A DNA stretch of 37,287 nucleotides, taken from positions 1 through 37,287 of the forward strand of contig CAMDOA010000021.1 of the NCBI GenBank assembly GCA_945903305.1, in the 5' to 3' direction. A model generated the notes under the pieces. It saw only the letters and a program-made list of their open reading frames with translations, was not told where the DNA came from and made no database searches. Of the stretch, positions 18,293 to 26,345 are shown in pieces. Source of the DNA: Chitinophaga pinensis. GTDB lineage: Bacteria; Bacteroidota; Bacteroidia; Chitinophagales; UBA10324. The stretch's first letter is position 1. The number at the start of each line of letters is the position of its first letter. A program made the position numbers and the translations under genes.

Positions 18293-19762
18293 ATGCATAC
18301 ACTACTGTTGTTGATTATACCGATTGTTTTTATGACGATTGTTTTATTTCTCAAAGGAAAAACAGCGGGATATGTTGCGCTTACAAGTTCTATTTTGTCG
18401 CTGGTGGTTTCCATCATTGTTGCCATTCATCTTCACTTCAACGGATACTTCGATGAATTCAATCACACCTGGATTTCATCATTCGGAATAAATTTTCATG
18501 TGGGCATTGATGGAATCTCATTGATTCTGGTTCTGCTTACTACAATCTTAACTCCGTTTATAATACTCACTTCACTTCAAAAAGAAACTGAAAACTCAAG
18601 CACTTTTTATGCTTTGATACTTTTAATGCAAGCCGGAATGTTAGGAGCATTTACGGCAATGGATTCATTTCTGTTTTATGTAAGTTACGAAGTGGCGCTC
18701 ATCCCTATTTATTTTATCTGTGGATTGTGGGGAGGTGAAAACAGAATTGCGGTTACGCTCAAATTTTTTATTTACACATTGGCGGGAAGTTTATTCATGC
18801 TCGTTTCAATTATCTACTTGTACTTGCAAACGCCGGGAAATCATACATTCGAAATATCAGAATTTTATAAACTGAATCTTTCATCAACGCAACAGACTTG
18901 GATTTTCTGGGGATTCTTTATAGCATTCGCCGTGAAGATTCCAATCTTTCCATTTCACAGTTGGCAGCCTTCAACTTATACCACCGCACCAACCGCAGGA
19001 ACCATGTTGCTTGCCGGTATCATGTTGAAGATGGGATTGTATGGATTACTTCGTTTCGTTTTACCAATTGCACCCGAAGCAGTTGCGTACTGGAATACAT
19101 TCGCTATTATTTTATGTGTGTGCGGAATTATTTATGGTAGTGTAATAGCCATGCGGCAAAACGATTTAAAAACATTGATTGCTTTTTCATCTCTCGCACA
19201 TGTGGGTTTAATAGCCGCCGGAATATTTTCAATGAATGTTCAAGGCATTCAAGGTGCCATGATTCAAATGTTCAATCATGGGGTGAATGCAGTCGCACTT
19301 TTCTTTCTGGTTGATTTATTGGAAAGAAGAAGTGGAATAAGATTGATGGATAAATTCGGTGGAATAGCATCTGTAAATAAACGAGTAGCAGTAGTGTTTG
19401 CGATTGTGATGTTGGGAAGTGTTGGCTTGCCTTTGACCAATGGTTTCGTTGGAGAATTTTTATTACTGATGGGTGTTTACCAATGGAATATGTATGCCGC
19501 CATGTTTGCAGGACTAACAATTATACTTGGTGCAGTTTACATGTTACGACTTTACAGAAATATTTTCTTTGGAGAAATTTCTGACGCAAGCAGAAGCATT
19601 ACGCCAATGTCAATGATGGAAACCATCATGAGTTACAAATTGGTTGCGCTGATAATTGTGTTGGGAATATTTCCGAATCTGTTGTTGAACCTTTCGGCTC
19701 CTGCTGTTACAAAATTGTTGAACCTGATTGCTAACCATTCAACCTTGACCTCAGCTTTATGA
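18293..19762 (+). CDS. nuoM: NADH-quinone oxidoreductase subunit M
   Basis: Second antiporter-like proton-pumping subunit of complex I, 489 residues, polytopic. Marks include FHVGIDGISLILVLLTTILTP, the conserved Glu in YEVALIPIYFICGLWGG, and the channel region FAVKIPIFPFHSWQPSTYTTAPTAGTMLLAGIMLKMGLYGLLRF. This block and the length distinguish it from NuoL and Mrp-type antiporters. It starts one base after nuoL and its last four bases overlap the start of nuoN (ATGA), so translation is probably coupled. Confidence 0.96.
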   Translation: MHTLLLLIIPIVFMTIVLFLKGKTAGYVALTSSILSLVVSIIVAIHLHFNGYFDEFNHTWISSFGINFHVGIDGISLILVLLTTILTPFIILTSLQKETENSSTFYALILLMQAGMLGAFTAMDSFLFYVSYEVALIPIYFICGLWGGENRIAVTLKFFIYTLAGSLFMLVSIIYLYLQTPGNHTFEISEFYKLNLSSTQQTWIFWGFFIAFAVKIPIFPFHSWQPSTYTTAPTAGTMLLAGIMLKMGLYGLLRFVLPIAPEAVAYWNTFAIILCVCGIIYGSVIAMRQNDLKTLIAFSSLAHVGLIAAGIFSMNVQGIQGAMIQMFNHGVNAVALFFLVDLLERRSGIRLMDKFGGIASVNKRVAVVFAIVMLGSVGLPLTNGFVGEFLLLMGVYQWNMYAAMFAGLTIILGAVYMLRLYRNIFFGEISDASRSITPMSMMETIMSYKLVALIIVLGIFPNLLLNLSAPAVTKLLNLIANHSTLTSAL

Positions 19763-21135
19763 ATGTAGTAATCGCTCTAACCATTACAGGAATTTTAAAT
19801 TTATTGGGGAGCATTTTCAATTACCGGAAAATTACTCCGCTTCTTTCCATTATCGGATTAGCAGCAGCGATTGTTTTTAATGCCATGTACTGGAACTCCA
19901 ATCAATCTTTTTTCAATCACATGATGGTGATGGATAATTATGCAGTTGCATTTGGAGCAATTTGCATAGTGTTGGCGGCGGTGTTAATTATTTTTTACAA
20001 TCGTTTTTTGGGTGAAGATGACCATCATCTTCCCGAAGTACTTTCAATCATTGTTTTTTCAGTAGCGGGCGCAATTGTTATGGTTTCATATACCAATCTG
20101 CTCATGTTGTTTTTGGGAGTGGAAATTTTATCAATCAGTTTTTACATACTTGCCGGATTAAAAAGAAAAGACCTCGGAAGCAATGAAGCGGCGATGAAAT
20201 ATTTTCTGATGGGTGCTTTCTCAACCGGATTTTTACTTTTCGGTATCGCATTAATATATGGAACCACCGCCTCATTTGATTTATCTGCTATTGCAGCATT
20301 TGTAAAATTGAATGGCGCCGCCACAAATTATATTTTACTCGGTGGAGTACTAATGATTTTAGTTGGGTTGCTTTTTAAAGTGGCCGCCGCGCCATTTCAT
20401 TTCTGGACTCCCGATGTATACCAGGGCGCGCCTACTATTATCACTGCATTCTTTGCCACTGTTGGGAAGATTGCTTCGTTCGGAGCATTCTATCGTTTGT
20501 TCAGTTTGTGTTTTGCTCCAATTGCAAGTGAATGGAGCGGTGTAATTATGGTTGTTGCCATCATCACTATGTTCATTGGAAACATTAGTGCATTGCAACA
20601 AAAAAGCTTGAAGCGCATGCTCGCTTATTCAAGTATCGCACACGCAGGATATATGTTGCTTGCTTTGCTTTCTCCTAATTACATGGGAGCGAGTGCCATT
20701 TTATATTATTCCATTGCTTATGGAATTTCTTCAATGGCAGCATTCGTTATCCTTCACATTATTCAAACCAAAACCGGAACTGATGAAGCAATGGGTTTCA
20801 CAGGATTGGCGCAAAAAAATAAAACGCTTGCATTCATAACAGCTATCAGCATGTTGTCGCTTTCAGGCATTCCACTCACTGCTGGTTTCTTCGGAAAATT
20901 TTATTTGTTCTCTTCAGCCATTGAAGGTGGATATGTTTTATTGGTTTGCCTCTCAGTTGTAAATTCCTTCATCAGTATTTATTATTATTTCAAACCGGTG
21001 ATTGAATCGTACTTTAAAAATTCGCATACTGATACTGTTATTGAGTTGAAGAATACTGAAGCTGTTTTACTTATTCTTCTTTCCATTGCCACCATCGCAC
21101 TTGGAATTTTGCCGGGATTTGTTCCTTCGATATAG
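19759..21135 (+). CDS. nuoN: NADH-quinone oxidoreductase subunit N
   Basis: Third antiporter-like subunit of complex I, 458 residues. Family features include LLMLFLGVEILSISFYILAGLKRKD, the motif FKVAAAPFHFWTPDVYQGAPT with the channel lysine, and LKRMLAYSSIAHAGYMLLAL. The ATG overlaps the nuoM stop by four bases. It is the last gene of the cluster; a small hairpin with a run of eight T follows directly, and dapF lies opposite. Confidence 0.96.
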   Translation: MNVVIALTITGILNLLGSIFNYRKITPLLSIIGLAAAIVFNAMYWNSNQSFFNHMMVMDNYAVAFGAICIVLAAVLIIFYNRFLGEDDHHLPEVLSIIVFSVAGAIVMVSYTNLLMLFLGVEILSISFYILAGLKRKDLGSNEAAMKYFLMGAFSTGFLLFGIALIYGTTASFDLSAIAAFVKLNGAATNYILLGGVLMILVGLLFKVAAAPFHFWTPDVYQGAPTIITAFFATVGKIASFGAFYRLFSLCFAPIASEWSGVIMVVAIITMFIGNISALQQKSLKRMLAYSSIAHAGYMLLALLSPNYMGASAILYYSIAYGISSMAAFVILHIIQTKTGTDEAMGFTGLAQKNKTLAFITAISMLSLSGIPLTAGFFGKFYLFSSAIEGGYVLLVCLSVVNSFISIYYYFKPVIESYFKNSHTDTVIELKNTEAVLLILLSIATIALGILPGFVPSI

Positions 21136-21158
21136 AAAGGTTTTCGAAACTTTTTTTT
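21136..21158 (+). terminator. Probable terminator of nuoLMN
   Basis: AAAGGTTT (21136-21143) pairs with AAACTTTT (21147-21154) with one G-U pair, a TCG loop, and T-residues running through 21158. It begins one base after the nuoN stop. The stem is AT-rich and short, so the call is moderate. Confidence 0.45.
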
Positions 21159-21248
21159 CACTAAATAAAAAAATGTTTTTGCGAATGCATCAACAATTCA
21201 TTTAAGCTGGATCATCCATAATAAAAAGGAAAAAGAAATTATAAAAAA

Positions 21249-22037
21249 TCAAGCGAAATCAATACTGCCTTCAAATACTTTTTTCGCAGGGCCTATCAGA
21301 TATAAATTTTTAAAAACGCCCTCGCTAAATTCACCCGTAACTTTTAAATCACCACCAAGCGCTTTTATGTCCACTTCAAATTTCCCTGGAATTGGAGTAT
21401 CATTATTAAAACGGGTACTGATGGCAACTGCAACTGTACCGGTTCCACAGGCCAGTGTTTCATTTTCAACTCCGCGCTCATAAGTCCTCATATTAATTTC
21501 GTTACTAACTATTTCAAAAAAATTTATATTAATACCTAATTCTTTAAAATGTTCATTGTATCTGATTTTTCTACCCTCAAATAAAACATCCAAATCTTTT
21601 AAGCCGCTAACCCTTTTTATGTAATGTGGTGAACCTGTTTCAATAATAATATCATTATCTGAATTCTTCCAGGTTTTAACATCATTCATACTTACTTTTA
21701 CGGCCCCATCAGGGAATATTTTAGCTGTGTGTGCTCCATCAAAAGATTTAAAATTCATAATATTTGATGAAACTATTTTCTGATCGAAAGCAAATACAGC
21801 CGCGCACCTTGCTCCATTTCCACACATACTTCCAATATTACCATCAGCGTTGTAATAAACCATTTCAAAATCTGCGGTTAAATTTTCGCATAACACAATA
21901 AAACCATCAGCACCAATTCCAAAATGGCGGTTGCAAATATTTTTAATTACCGAATAATCAAGGTTTGGAATTATACCTTTATTAACTATTACAAAATCAT
22001 TACCAGCACCTTGATACTTACTAAAATTTATTTTCAT
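21249..22037 (-). CDS. dapF: Diaminopimelate epimerase
   Basis: This enzyme converts LL- to meso-diaminopimelate for lysine and peptidoglycan synthesis without a cofactor, using two cysteines. Both are present: Cys72 in SMCGNGARC and Cys197 in ETLACGTGTVA. The N-terminus FSKYQGAGNDFVIV and the substrate motif YYNADG are typical, and 262 residues is normal. I start at ATG 22037; an in-frame TTG at 22043 adds two residues and is less likely. No other dap gene is adjacent. It is convergent with nuoN and divergent from the HtrA gene. Confidence 0.96.
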   Translation of the reverse strand: MKINFSKYQGAGNDFVIVNKGIIPNLDYSVIKNICNRHFGIGADGFIVLCENLTADFEMVYYNADGNIGSMCGNGARCAAVFAFDQKIVSSNIMNFKSFDGAHTAKIFPDGAVKVSMNDVKTWKNSDNDIIIETGSPHYIKRVSGLKDLDVLFEGRKIRYNEHFKELGININFFEIVSNEINMRTYERGVENETLACGTGTVAVAISTRFNNDTPIPGKFEVDIKALGGDLKVTGEFSEGVFKNLYLIGPAKKVFEGSIDFA

Positions 22038-22108
22038 AGACAATAATTCAATTTAATTGATTAAACATTTTAATTATGCAAAAAACATCTGCTATAAAAT
22101 AAATTCAC

Positions 22109-22138
22109 TTGTTCATTCGTTCATCGGCATATAATTTG
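22109..22138 (+). promoter_or_regulatory. Putative promoter for the HtrA-like protease
   Basis: TTG (22109-22111), 18 bases, then TATAATTTG (22130-22138), one base longer than TAnnTTTG. It would give a leader of roughly 45 bases, which is very AT-rich. The match is close but imperfect. Confidence 0.4.
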
Positions 22139-22192
22139 CAAACACAAATTTCATAATAAATAATTAAAACAAACATTTAATAATTTTTCAAA

Positions 22193-23686
22193 ATGAACAT
22201 TAACAAAATTGCTTCAACCATTTTAGTTGCTGTAATCAGTTCGGTAATTACAGTTACTGCCATTAACTATTTTCAAGGCGATTTCAACGCAAATAATCGC
22301 TTTAATAAGCAGCAAAGTGCCGCTAGATTAGTTAGTTTATCGGGGTCGAATATTGGATCGCAAGGAACTCTCGATTTTACTTATGCTGCAGCCATGACCA
22401 CTCCGGCTGTGGTTCATATTCGCACCATTTATTCGCCAAAACCTGTTTCAAACCGAGGATATAATAATGATCCATTCCGCGATTTTTTTGGCGATCAATT
22501 CAGTTGGGGGTTTGCCGACCCATATCACAATCAACCCAGAGAATCATCTGGATCAGGTGTGATTATTTCTGCTGACGGATATATCGTTACCAATAATCAT
22601 GTGGTTGCCAATGGCGACAAACTGACTGTAATTTTATCTGATAAAACTGAATTTGAAGCTACAGTAGTAGGTTTAGATCCATCCACTGATTTGGCAGTAA
22701 TAAAAATTGATGAAACAAACCTTCCATTTATAATATTTGGAAATTCAGATTCAGTAGTTGTTGGTCAGTGGGTGTTGGCAGTTGGCAATCCATTTAATTT
22801 AGAATCAACAGTAACCGCTGGAATTGTTAGTGCAAAAGGCAGAAATATTAATATTTTAAAAGATACTGAAAACAAAGGTGTAATCGAAAGTTTTATTCAA
22901 ACAGATGCTGCAGTAAATCCGGGAAATAGTGGAGGTGCATTAGTGAATCCTGCAGGTGAATTAGTGGGAATTAACAGCGCCATAGCAACCCCAACCGGAA
23001 CTTTTGCAGGTTATTCATTTGCTATTCCGGTAAATATTGTTCGGAAAGTGGTAAATGATATAATGAAATTTGGTGAGGTGCAACGCGGATACCTTGGTGT
23101 TGGCATAGCTGAAATTAATGCCGAACTAACTAAAACAAAGGGAATAAAAATTTCAAAAGGGGTTTATATTGATACAATTTATAATGGCAGTGCCGCTGAA
23201 GCTGCCGGACTATTAATAGGAGATATTATTACCCAGGTAAATGGTGTTGAAGTAAATTCTGTTCCTTCATTGCAAGAGCAAGTAGCCAATTATCATCCCG
23301 GCGATAAAATTACAGTAACCTATTTCAGAGGCGACGATAATAAAATAACAAATGTTACACTAAAAAATCGCGAAGGATATGCAAAAATTGATGAGCAATC
23401 AACAGCCTCCTTTTCTATGCTTGGTGCACAATTCGGCGATCTATCAGCAAAAGATAAAAAAGATTTGGGAATAACAGGCGGCGCAAAGGTTTTAAAAATT
23501 GAAGATGGTAAACTGGCCCAATATACTGATATACGAACCGGATTTATTATTACAAAAGTTGATAACAAACCCATTACCAATGTTGCTGCTTTAAAAAGTT
23601 TTTTAGAAAATAAAAAAGGAGGAGTAATGATTGAAGGAACTTACCCCGATGCACCAGGGCAATATTTCTACGCTTTTGGGTTGTAA
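22193..23686 (+). CDS. HtrA/Do-type periplasmic serine protease with two PDZ domains
   Basis: Envelope quality-control protease/chaperone, 497 residues. Residues 6-26 form a hydrophobic N-terminal anchor or signal sequence. The trypsin-like domain has the full triad: His136 (VTNNHVVA), Asp166 (STDLAVIKI) and Ser246 (NPGNSGGALV). PDZ1 follows (from about 298, GYLGVGIAEI ... AAGLLIGDIITQVNG) and a second, more diverged PDZ covers about 400-497 (GFIITKVDNKPITN). This is the DegP/DegQ layout; which of the two it corresponds to cannot be decided. The next gene is a secreted thioredoxin-fold protein 63 bases downstream on the same strand, so the two may form an envelope-stress pair. Confidence 0.94.
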   Translation: MNINKIASTILVAVISSVITVTAINYFQGDFNANNRFNKQQSAARLVSLSGSNIGSQGTLDFTYAAAMTTPAVVHIRTIYSPKPVSNRGYNNDPFRDFFGDQFSWGFADPYHNQPRESSGSGVIISADGYIVTNNHVVANGDKLTVILSDKTEFEATVVGLDPSTDLAVIKIDETNLPFIIFGNSDSVVVGQWVLAVGNPFNLESTVTAGIVSAKGRNINILKDTENKGVIESFIQTDAAVNPGNSGGALVNPAGELVGINSAIATPTGTFAGYSFAIPVNIVRKVVNDIMKFGEVQRGYLGVGIAEINAELTKTKGIKISKGVYIDTIYNGSAAEAAGLLIGDIITQVNGVEVNSVPSLQEQVANYHPGDKITVTYFRGDDNKITNVTLKNREGYAKIDEQSTASFSMLGAQFGDLSAKDKKDLGITGGAKVLKIEDGKLAQYTDIRTGFIITKVDNKPITNVAALKSFLENKKGGVMIEGTYPDAPGQYFYAFGL

Positions 23687-23749
23687 TCAGGTTAAACAAA
23701 CCGGATTTTTTTAAAAAAAATAAATTTTGCATCAACTAAAAATAAAAAC

Positions 23750-24271
23750 ATGAATAAAATTTCTGTCTGGTTGCTAACTATTATTCTTTCGTTGGCTTCT
23801 CATACTCTTTGCTATTCGCAGGCAACTGAAATTAAATGGATGAGCTTATCAGAAGTAGAAACTGCTATGAAAAAGAAACCCAAGAAAATTTTTGTTGATG
23901 TTTATACCGACTGGTGTGGGTGGTGCAAGCGATTAGATGCAACTTCTTATAAAGATGCTGCAGTAATAAAATACATTAACGAAAATTTTTATTCCGTAAA
24001 GTTAGATGCAGAAATGAAAACACCAGTCACTTATCGTGGCAAAACATATAACTATGAAGCATCATTGAAAAAAAATGCGGTCGCTAATCAATTCATGGGC
24101 GCAAGTGGCGGTTATCCTACGCTTACTTATCTGGATGAAAACTTTAAAGTACTTACAGTCAATCCTGGATATGTGGATGGACCTGCGTTTCTTAAAACAT
24201 TAAAATATTACGGTGATAATTATTATCTGAATATGGATGTAAATAAATACTTGAAGGAAATTTCAAATTAA
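23750..24271 (+). CDS. Secreted thioredoxin-fold protein
   Basis: A 173-residue protein with a signal peptide (hydrophobic 6-22, CYSQ) and a thioredoxin-like domain. The active site is DWCGWCKRLD (Cys56 and Cys59) after the strand KIFVDVYT. The cis-proline region is SGGYPTLTYLDE. The active-site dipeptide Gly-Trp and the insertion between the first helix and cis-Pro resemble the Thioredoxin_7 / DUF255-like group rather than classical thioredoxin. It probably acts on thiols in the periplasm; whether it reduces or isomerises cannot be told. It follows the HtrA gene and is closed by a strong hairpin terminator. Confidence 0.85.
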   Translation: MNKISVWLLTIILSLASHTLCYSQATEIKWMSLSEVETAMKKKPKKIFVDVYTDWCGWCKRLDATSYKDAAVIKYINENFYSVKLDAEMKTPVTYRGKTYNYEASLKKNAVANQFMGASGGYPTLTYLDENFKVLTVNPGYVDGPAFLKTLKYYGDNYYLNMDVNKYLKEISN

Positions 24272-24290
24272 AATTTATATCTAATTAATT

Positions 24291-24331
24291 AAACCCTGAA
24301 TCAATTATTTGATTCAGGGTTTTGTTTTTTT
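24291..24331 (+). terminator. Strong Rho-independent terminator
   Basis: AAACCCTGAATCA (24291-24303) pairs perfectly with TGATTCAGGGTTT (24310-24322) around a 6-base loop, followed by GTTTTTTT. It ends the thioredoxin-fold gene and any HtrA-thioredoxin transcript. Confidence 0.9.
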
Positions 24332-24352
24332 ATAGCTTGTCACATCATTGGT

Positions 24353-24360
24353 TATTTTTG
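24353..24360 (+). promoter_or_regulatory. Putative -7 element for the DUF3822-rsmD-coaD cluster
   Basis: TATTTTTG matches TAnnTTTG exactly and lies 13 bases before ATG 24374, just after the upstream terminator. There is no TTG at 17-20 bases, so the -33 region is weak. Confidence 0.4.
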
Positions 24361-24373
24361 GCAACGAAACATT

Positions 24374-25240
24374 ATGGCGCTTCCAGAAATAAAAAAACAC
24401 ATTCAAACCGGAATTACTCTGAGCGATAAGAGTTTTAAAACCAAACTCGCTCCTAATTTTCGTTTATCAATTTATTTGAATACTGATCAGTTAGCCTATT
24501 GCGTGACTGACATTTTGAGTCGTAAATTATTGCATTTAAAGTCATATACTTTTTTCAGTATTTTAAACAAAGAAGAATATAATAATACCCTTAAACAAAT
24601 GTTTGCCGGCGATGAGCTTCTTACATTGCCATATGGAAAAACAGACATACAGATACTATCTGATTGCTATACAATAGTTCCGGAATTGCTATTTGATGAA
24701 TCAAAAAAAATAAATTTTCTAGAGTTCAATCAAAAAAATGTTCAGGCTTTCAATATTAAGCACGAACCAATTTTTAAAAAACAAGCAATAATTATTTATG
24801 GGATAGATGTTGAAACTGAAAACACGCTTGCTTTTTATTTCCCGAAAGCAATAATCAAACATTCCGCTACTTCTTTAGTTGAATGCTGGCTAAATTTAAT
24901 ATCACAAGGTGAAGTACTTTATTGTTATGTTCAACCAACTACTATCCAAATTTGTTTTATAAAAAACGGGGTATTAAAATTTTTTAATATTTATCAATAT
25001 AAAACACCGGAAGATTTCATTTACTACCTGATGAATGCAGTGAATCAATTATCACTTGACCAAGATAAAATCAATTTAATATTCAACGGAGAAATTGTGC
25101 CGGATTCGGCTATTTATAAATTAGCTTTTAAGTATATCAGAAACATCCGGTTTGCTCAACGCCAACAATGGGTTCATATTTCTGATGAGATGAATTTTCC
25201 GTCCCACTTCTATTATAATTTATTCTGCATCGAATCATGA
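24374..25240 (+). CDS. DUF3822-like protein of unknown function
   Basis: A 288-residue protein without signal peptide or membrane segment. I recognise it by its look and neighbourhood as a member of the Bacteroidota-restricted DUF3822 family (FRLSIYLNTDQLAYCVTD near the N-terminus, two related halves at about 25-150 and 155-285). The alternating short strands such as LAYCVTDI and VLYCYVQPTTIQICFIKNG suggest an actin/ASKHA-like arrangement, which is inference. The last four bases overlap the start of rsmD (ATGA) and rsmD overlaps coaD in the same way, so the three are translated together. Its function is unknown; the coupling suggests a link to ribosome or CoA metabolism. Confidence 0.7.
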   Translation: MALPEIKKHIQTGITLSDKSFKTKLAPNFRLSIYLNTDQLAYCVTDILSRKLLHLKSYTFFSILNKEEYNNTLKQMFAGDELLTLPYGKTDIQILSDCYTIVPELLFDESKKINFLEFNQKNVQAFNIKHEPIFKKQAIIIYGIDVETENTLAFYFPKAIIKHSATSLVECWLNLISQGEVLYCYVQPTTIQICFIKNGVLKFFNIYQYKTPEDFIYYLMNAVNQLSLDQDKINLIFNGEIVPDSAIYKLAFKYIRNIRFAQRQQWVHISDEMNFPSHFYYNLFCIES

Positions 25241-25806
25241 GAGTTATCAGTGGGTCATTGAAAGGAAGGAAGATTCATCCCCCTAATAATATTCCAACCC
25301 GACCAACCACCGATTTTGCAAAAACGGGTTTGTTCAATATTCTCACAAATAATTTTGATTTTACTGAAATCAGTTTTCTCGATTTGTTTGCAGGAACCGG
25401 AAGTATCTCTTTTGAAATGGGCAGTCGCGGTTGTCCAAGAATAGTATCGATTGAAAATGATTTTAAGTGTGCTGGTTTCATATCGCAAACAAAAACAGAA
25501 TGGAAGCTTCCCATTGATATTATAAAAATGGATGTGTTTAAATTTCTAAATAATTGCAATGAAAAATTTGATTTGATTTTTGCTGACCCGCCGTATTTAT
25601 TATCGAACATTGATTTATTACCTGAACTTATTTTGACTACCAAAAAATTATTGAAACCTGATGGATGGTTAATTTTAGAAACTTCGAACAAACATAAATT
25701 CCCGGAGCATCCACATTTATTTCGTGTTAAAAATTATGGTGAAATACATTTTCATATCTTCACCACAGAACCAGTTCCTGTTCAAACCACAAAATCATCA
25801 GAATGA
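25237..25806 (+). CDS. rsmD: 16S rRNA (guanine966-N2)-methyltransferase
   Basis: Methylates guanine 966 (E. coli numbering) of 16S rRNA using S-adenosylmethionine. The 189-residue protein has the N-terminal MRVISGSLKGRKI, the SAM-binding LDLFAGTGSISFE (residues 48-60) and the catalytic DPPY at 117-120, the normal RsmD layout. The start ATG overlaps the stop of the upstream gene, and the stop overlaps the coaD start. The rsmD-coaD pair is common across bacteria, which supports both calls. Confidence 0.94.
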   Translation: MRVISGSLKGRKIHPPNNIPTRPTTDFAKTGLFNILTNNFDFTEISFLDLFAGTGSISFEMGSRGCPRIVSIENDFKCAGFISQTKTEWKLPIDIIKMDVFKFLNNCNEKFDLIFADPPYLLSNIDLLPELILTTKKLLKPDGWLILETSNKHKFPEHPHLFRVKNYGEIHFHIFTTEPVPVQTTKSSE

Positions 25807-26273
25807 AAACAGCTGTTTTTCCCGGGTCGTTTGATCCGTTTACGATTGGGCACGAAGATATTATTCGCCGAGCGCTGCCTTTGTTCGATCAGATAATTGT
25901 TGCTATCGGTTACAACTCTTCGAAGAAAAGCATGTTCGATTATGAAGTGCGGTTGAAATGGATTGAAGAAATTTTTATTAACGAAAAAAAAGTTATTGCT
26001 GAAGCTTACGAAGGTTTAACTGTTGACTTTTGCGTTGAACAAAAGGCGCAATATATTTTGCGTGGTCTTCGCTCATCAGTTGATTTTGAATTTGAAAAGG
26101 CAATAGGACAAATGAATATGTCATTGCAACCGTCACTGGAAACATTGGTGTTGCTTTGTCGCCCTGAACACACGCACATCAACAGCACCATCATCCGCGA
26201 TATTATTTTACACAAAGGTGATGTGAGCGCTTATGTTCCGAAAGTGGTTGGTGATTATTTAAAGGGAGTTTAA
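25803..26273 (+). CDS. coaD: Pantetheine-phosphate adenylyltransferase
   Basis: Catalyses the fourth step of coenzyme A synthesis, transferring AMP from ATP to 4'-phosphopantetheine. The 156-residue protein begins KTAVFPGSFDPFTIGH with the nucleotidyltransferase motif T-x-G-H at 14-17, carries QYILRGLRSSVDFEFE and ends with HINSTIIRDI, the ISSTxxR-like phosphate site. Length is typical. It is the last gene of the overlapping trio; the next gene starts 72 bases on. Confidence 0.96.
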   Translation: MKTAVFPGSFDPFTIGHEDIIRRALPLFDQIIVAIGYNSSKKSMFDYEVRLKWIEEIFINEKKVIAEAYEGLTVDFCVEQKAQYILRGLRSSVDFEFEKAIGQMNMSLQPSLETLVLLCRPEHTHINSTIIRDIILHKGDVSAYVPKVVGDYLKGV

Positions 26274-26345
26274 GAGATTCATTTTAAAACTCAGCTAAAC
26301 ATCTTCTGAAATAACCATCGAATTTTTTATTCCTATAAAACAATT

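Noticed and set aside
16378-21135. Mrp-type antiporter or other non-complex-I pump
   Set aside because: Gene order L-M-N, lengths and subunit-specific motifs fit complex I, and no MrpB/C/E/F/G genes are present.
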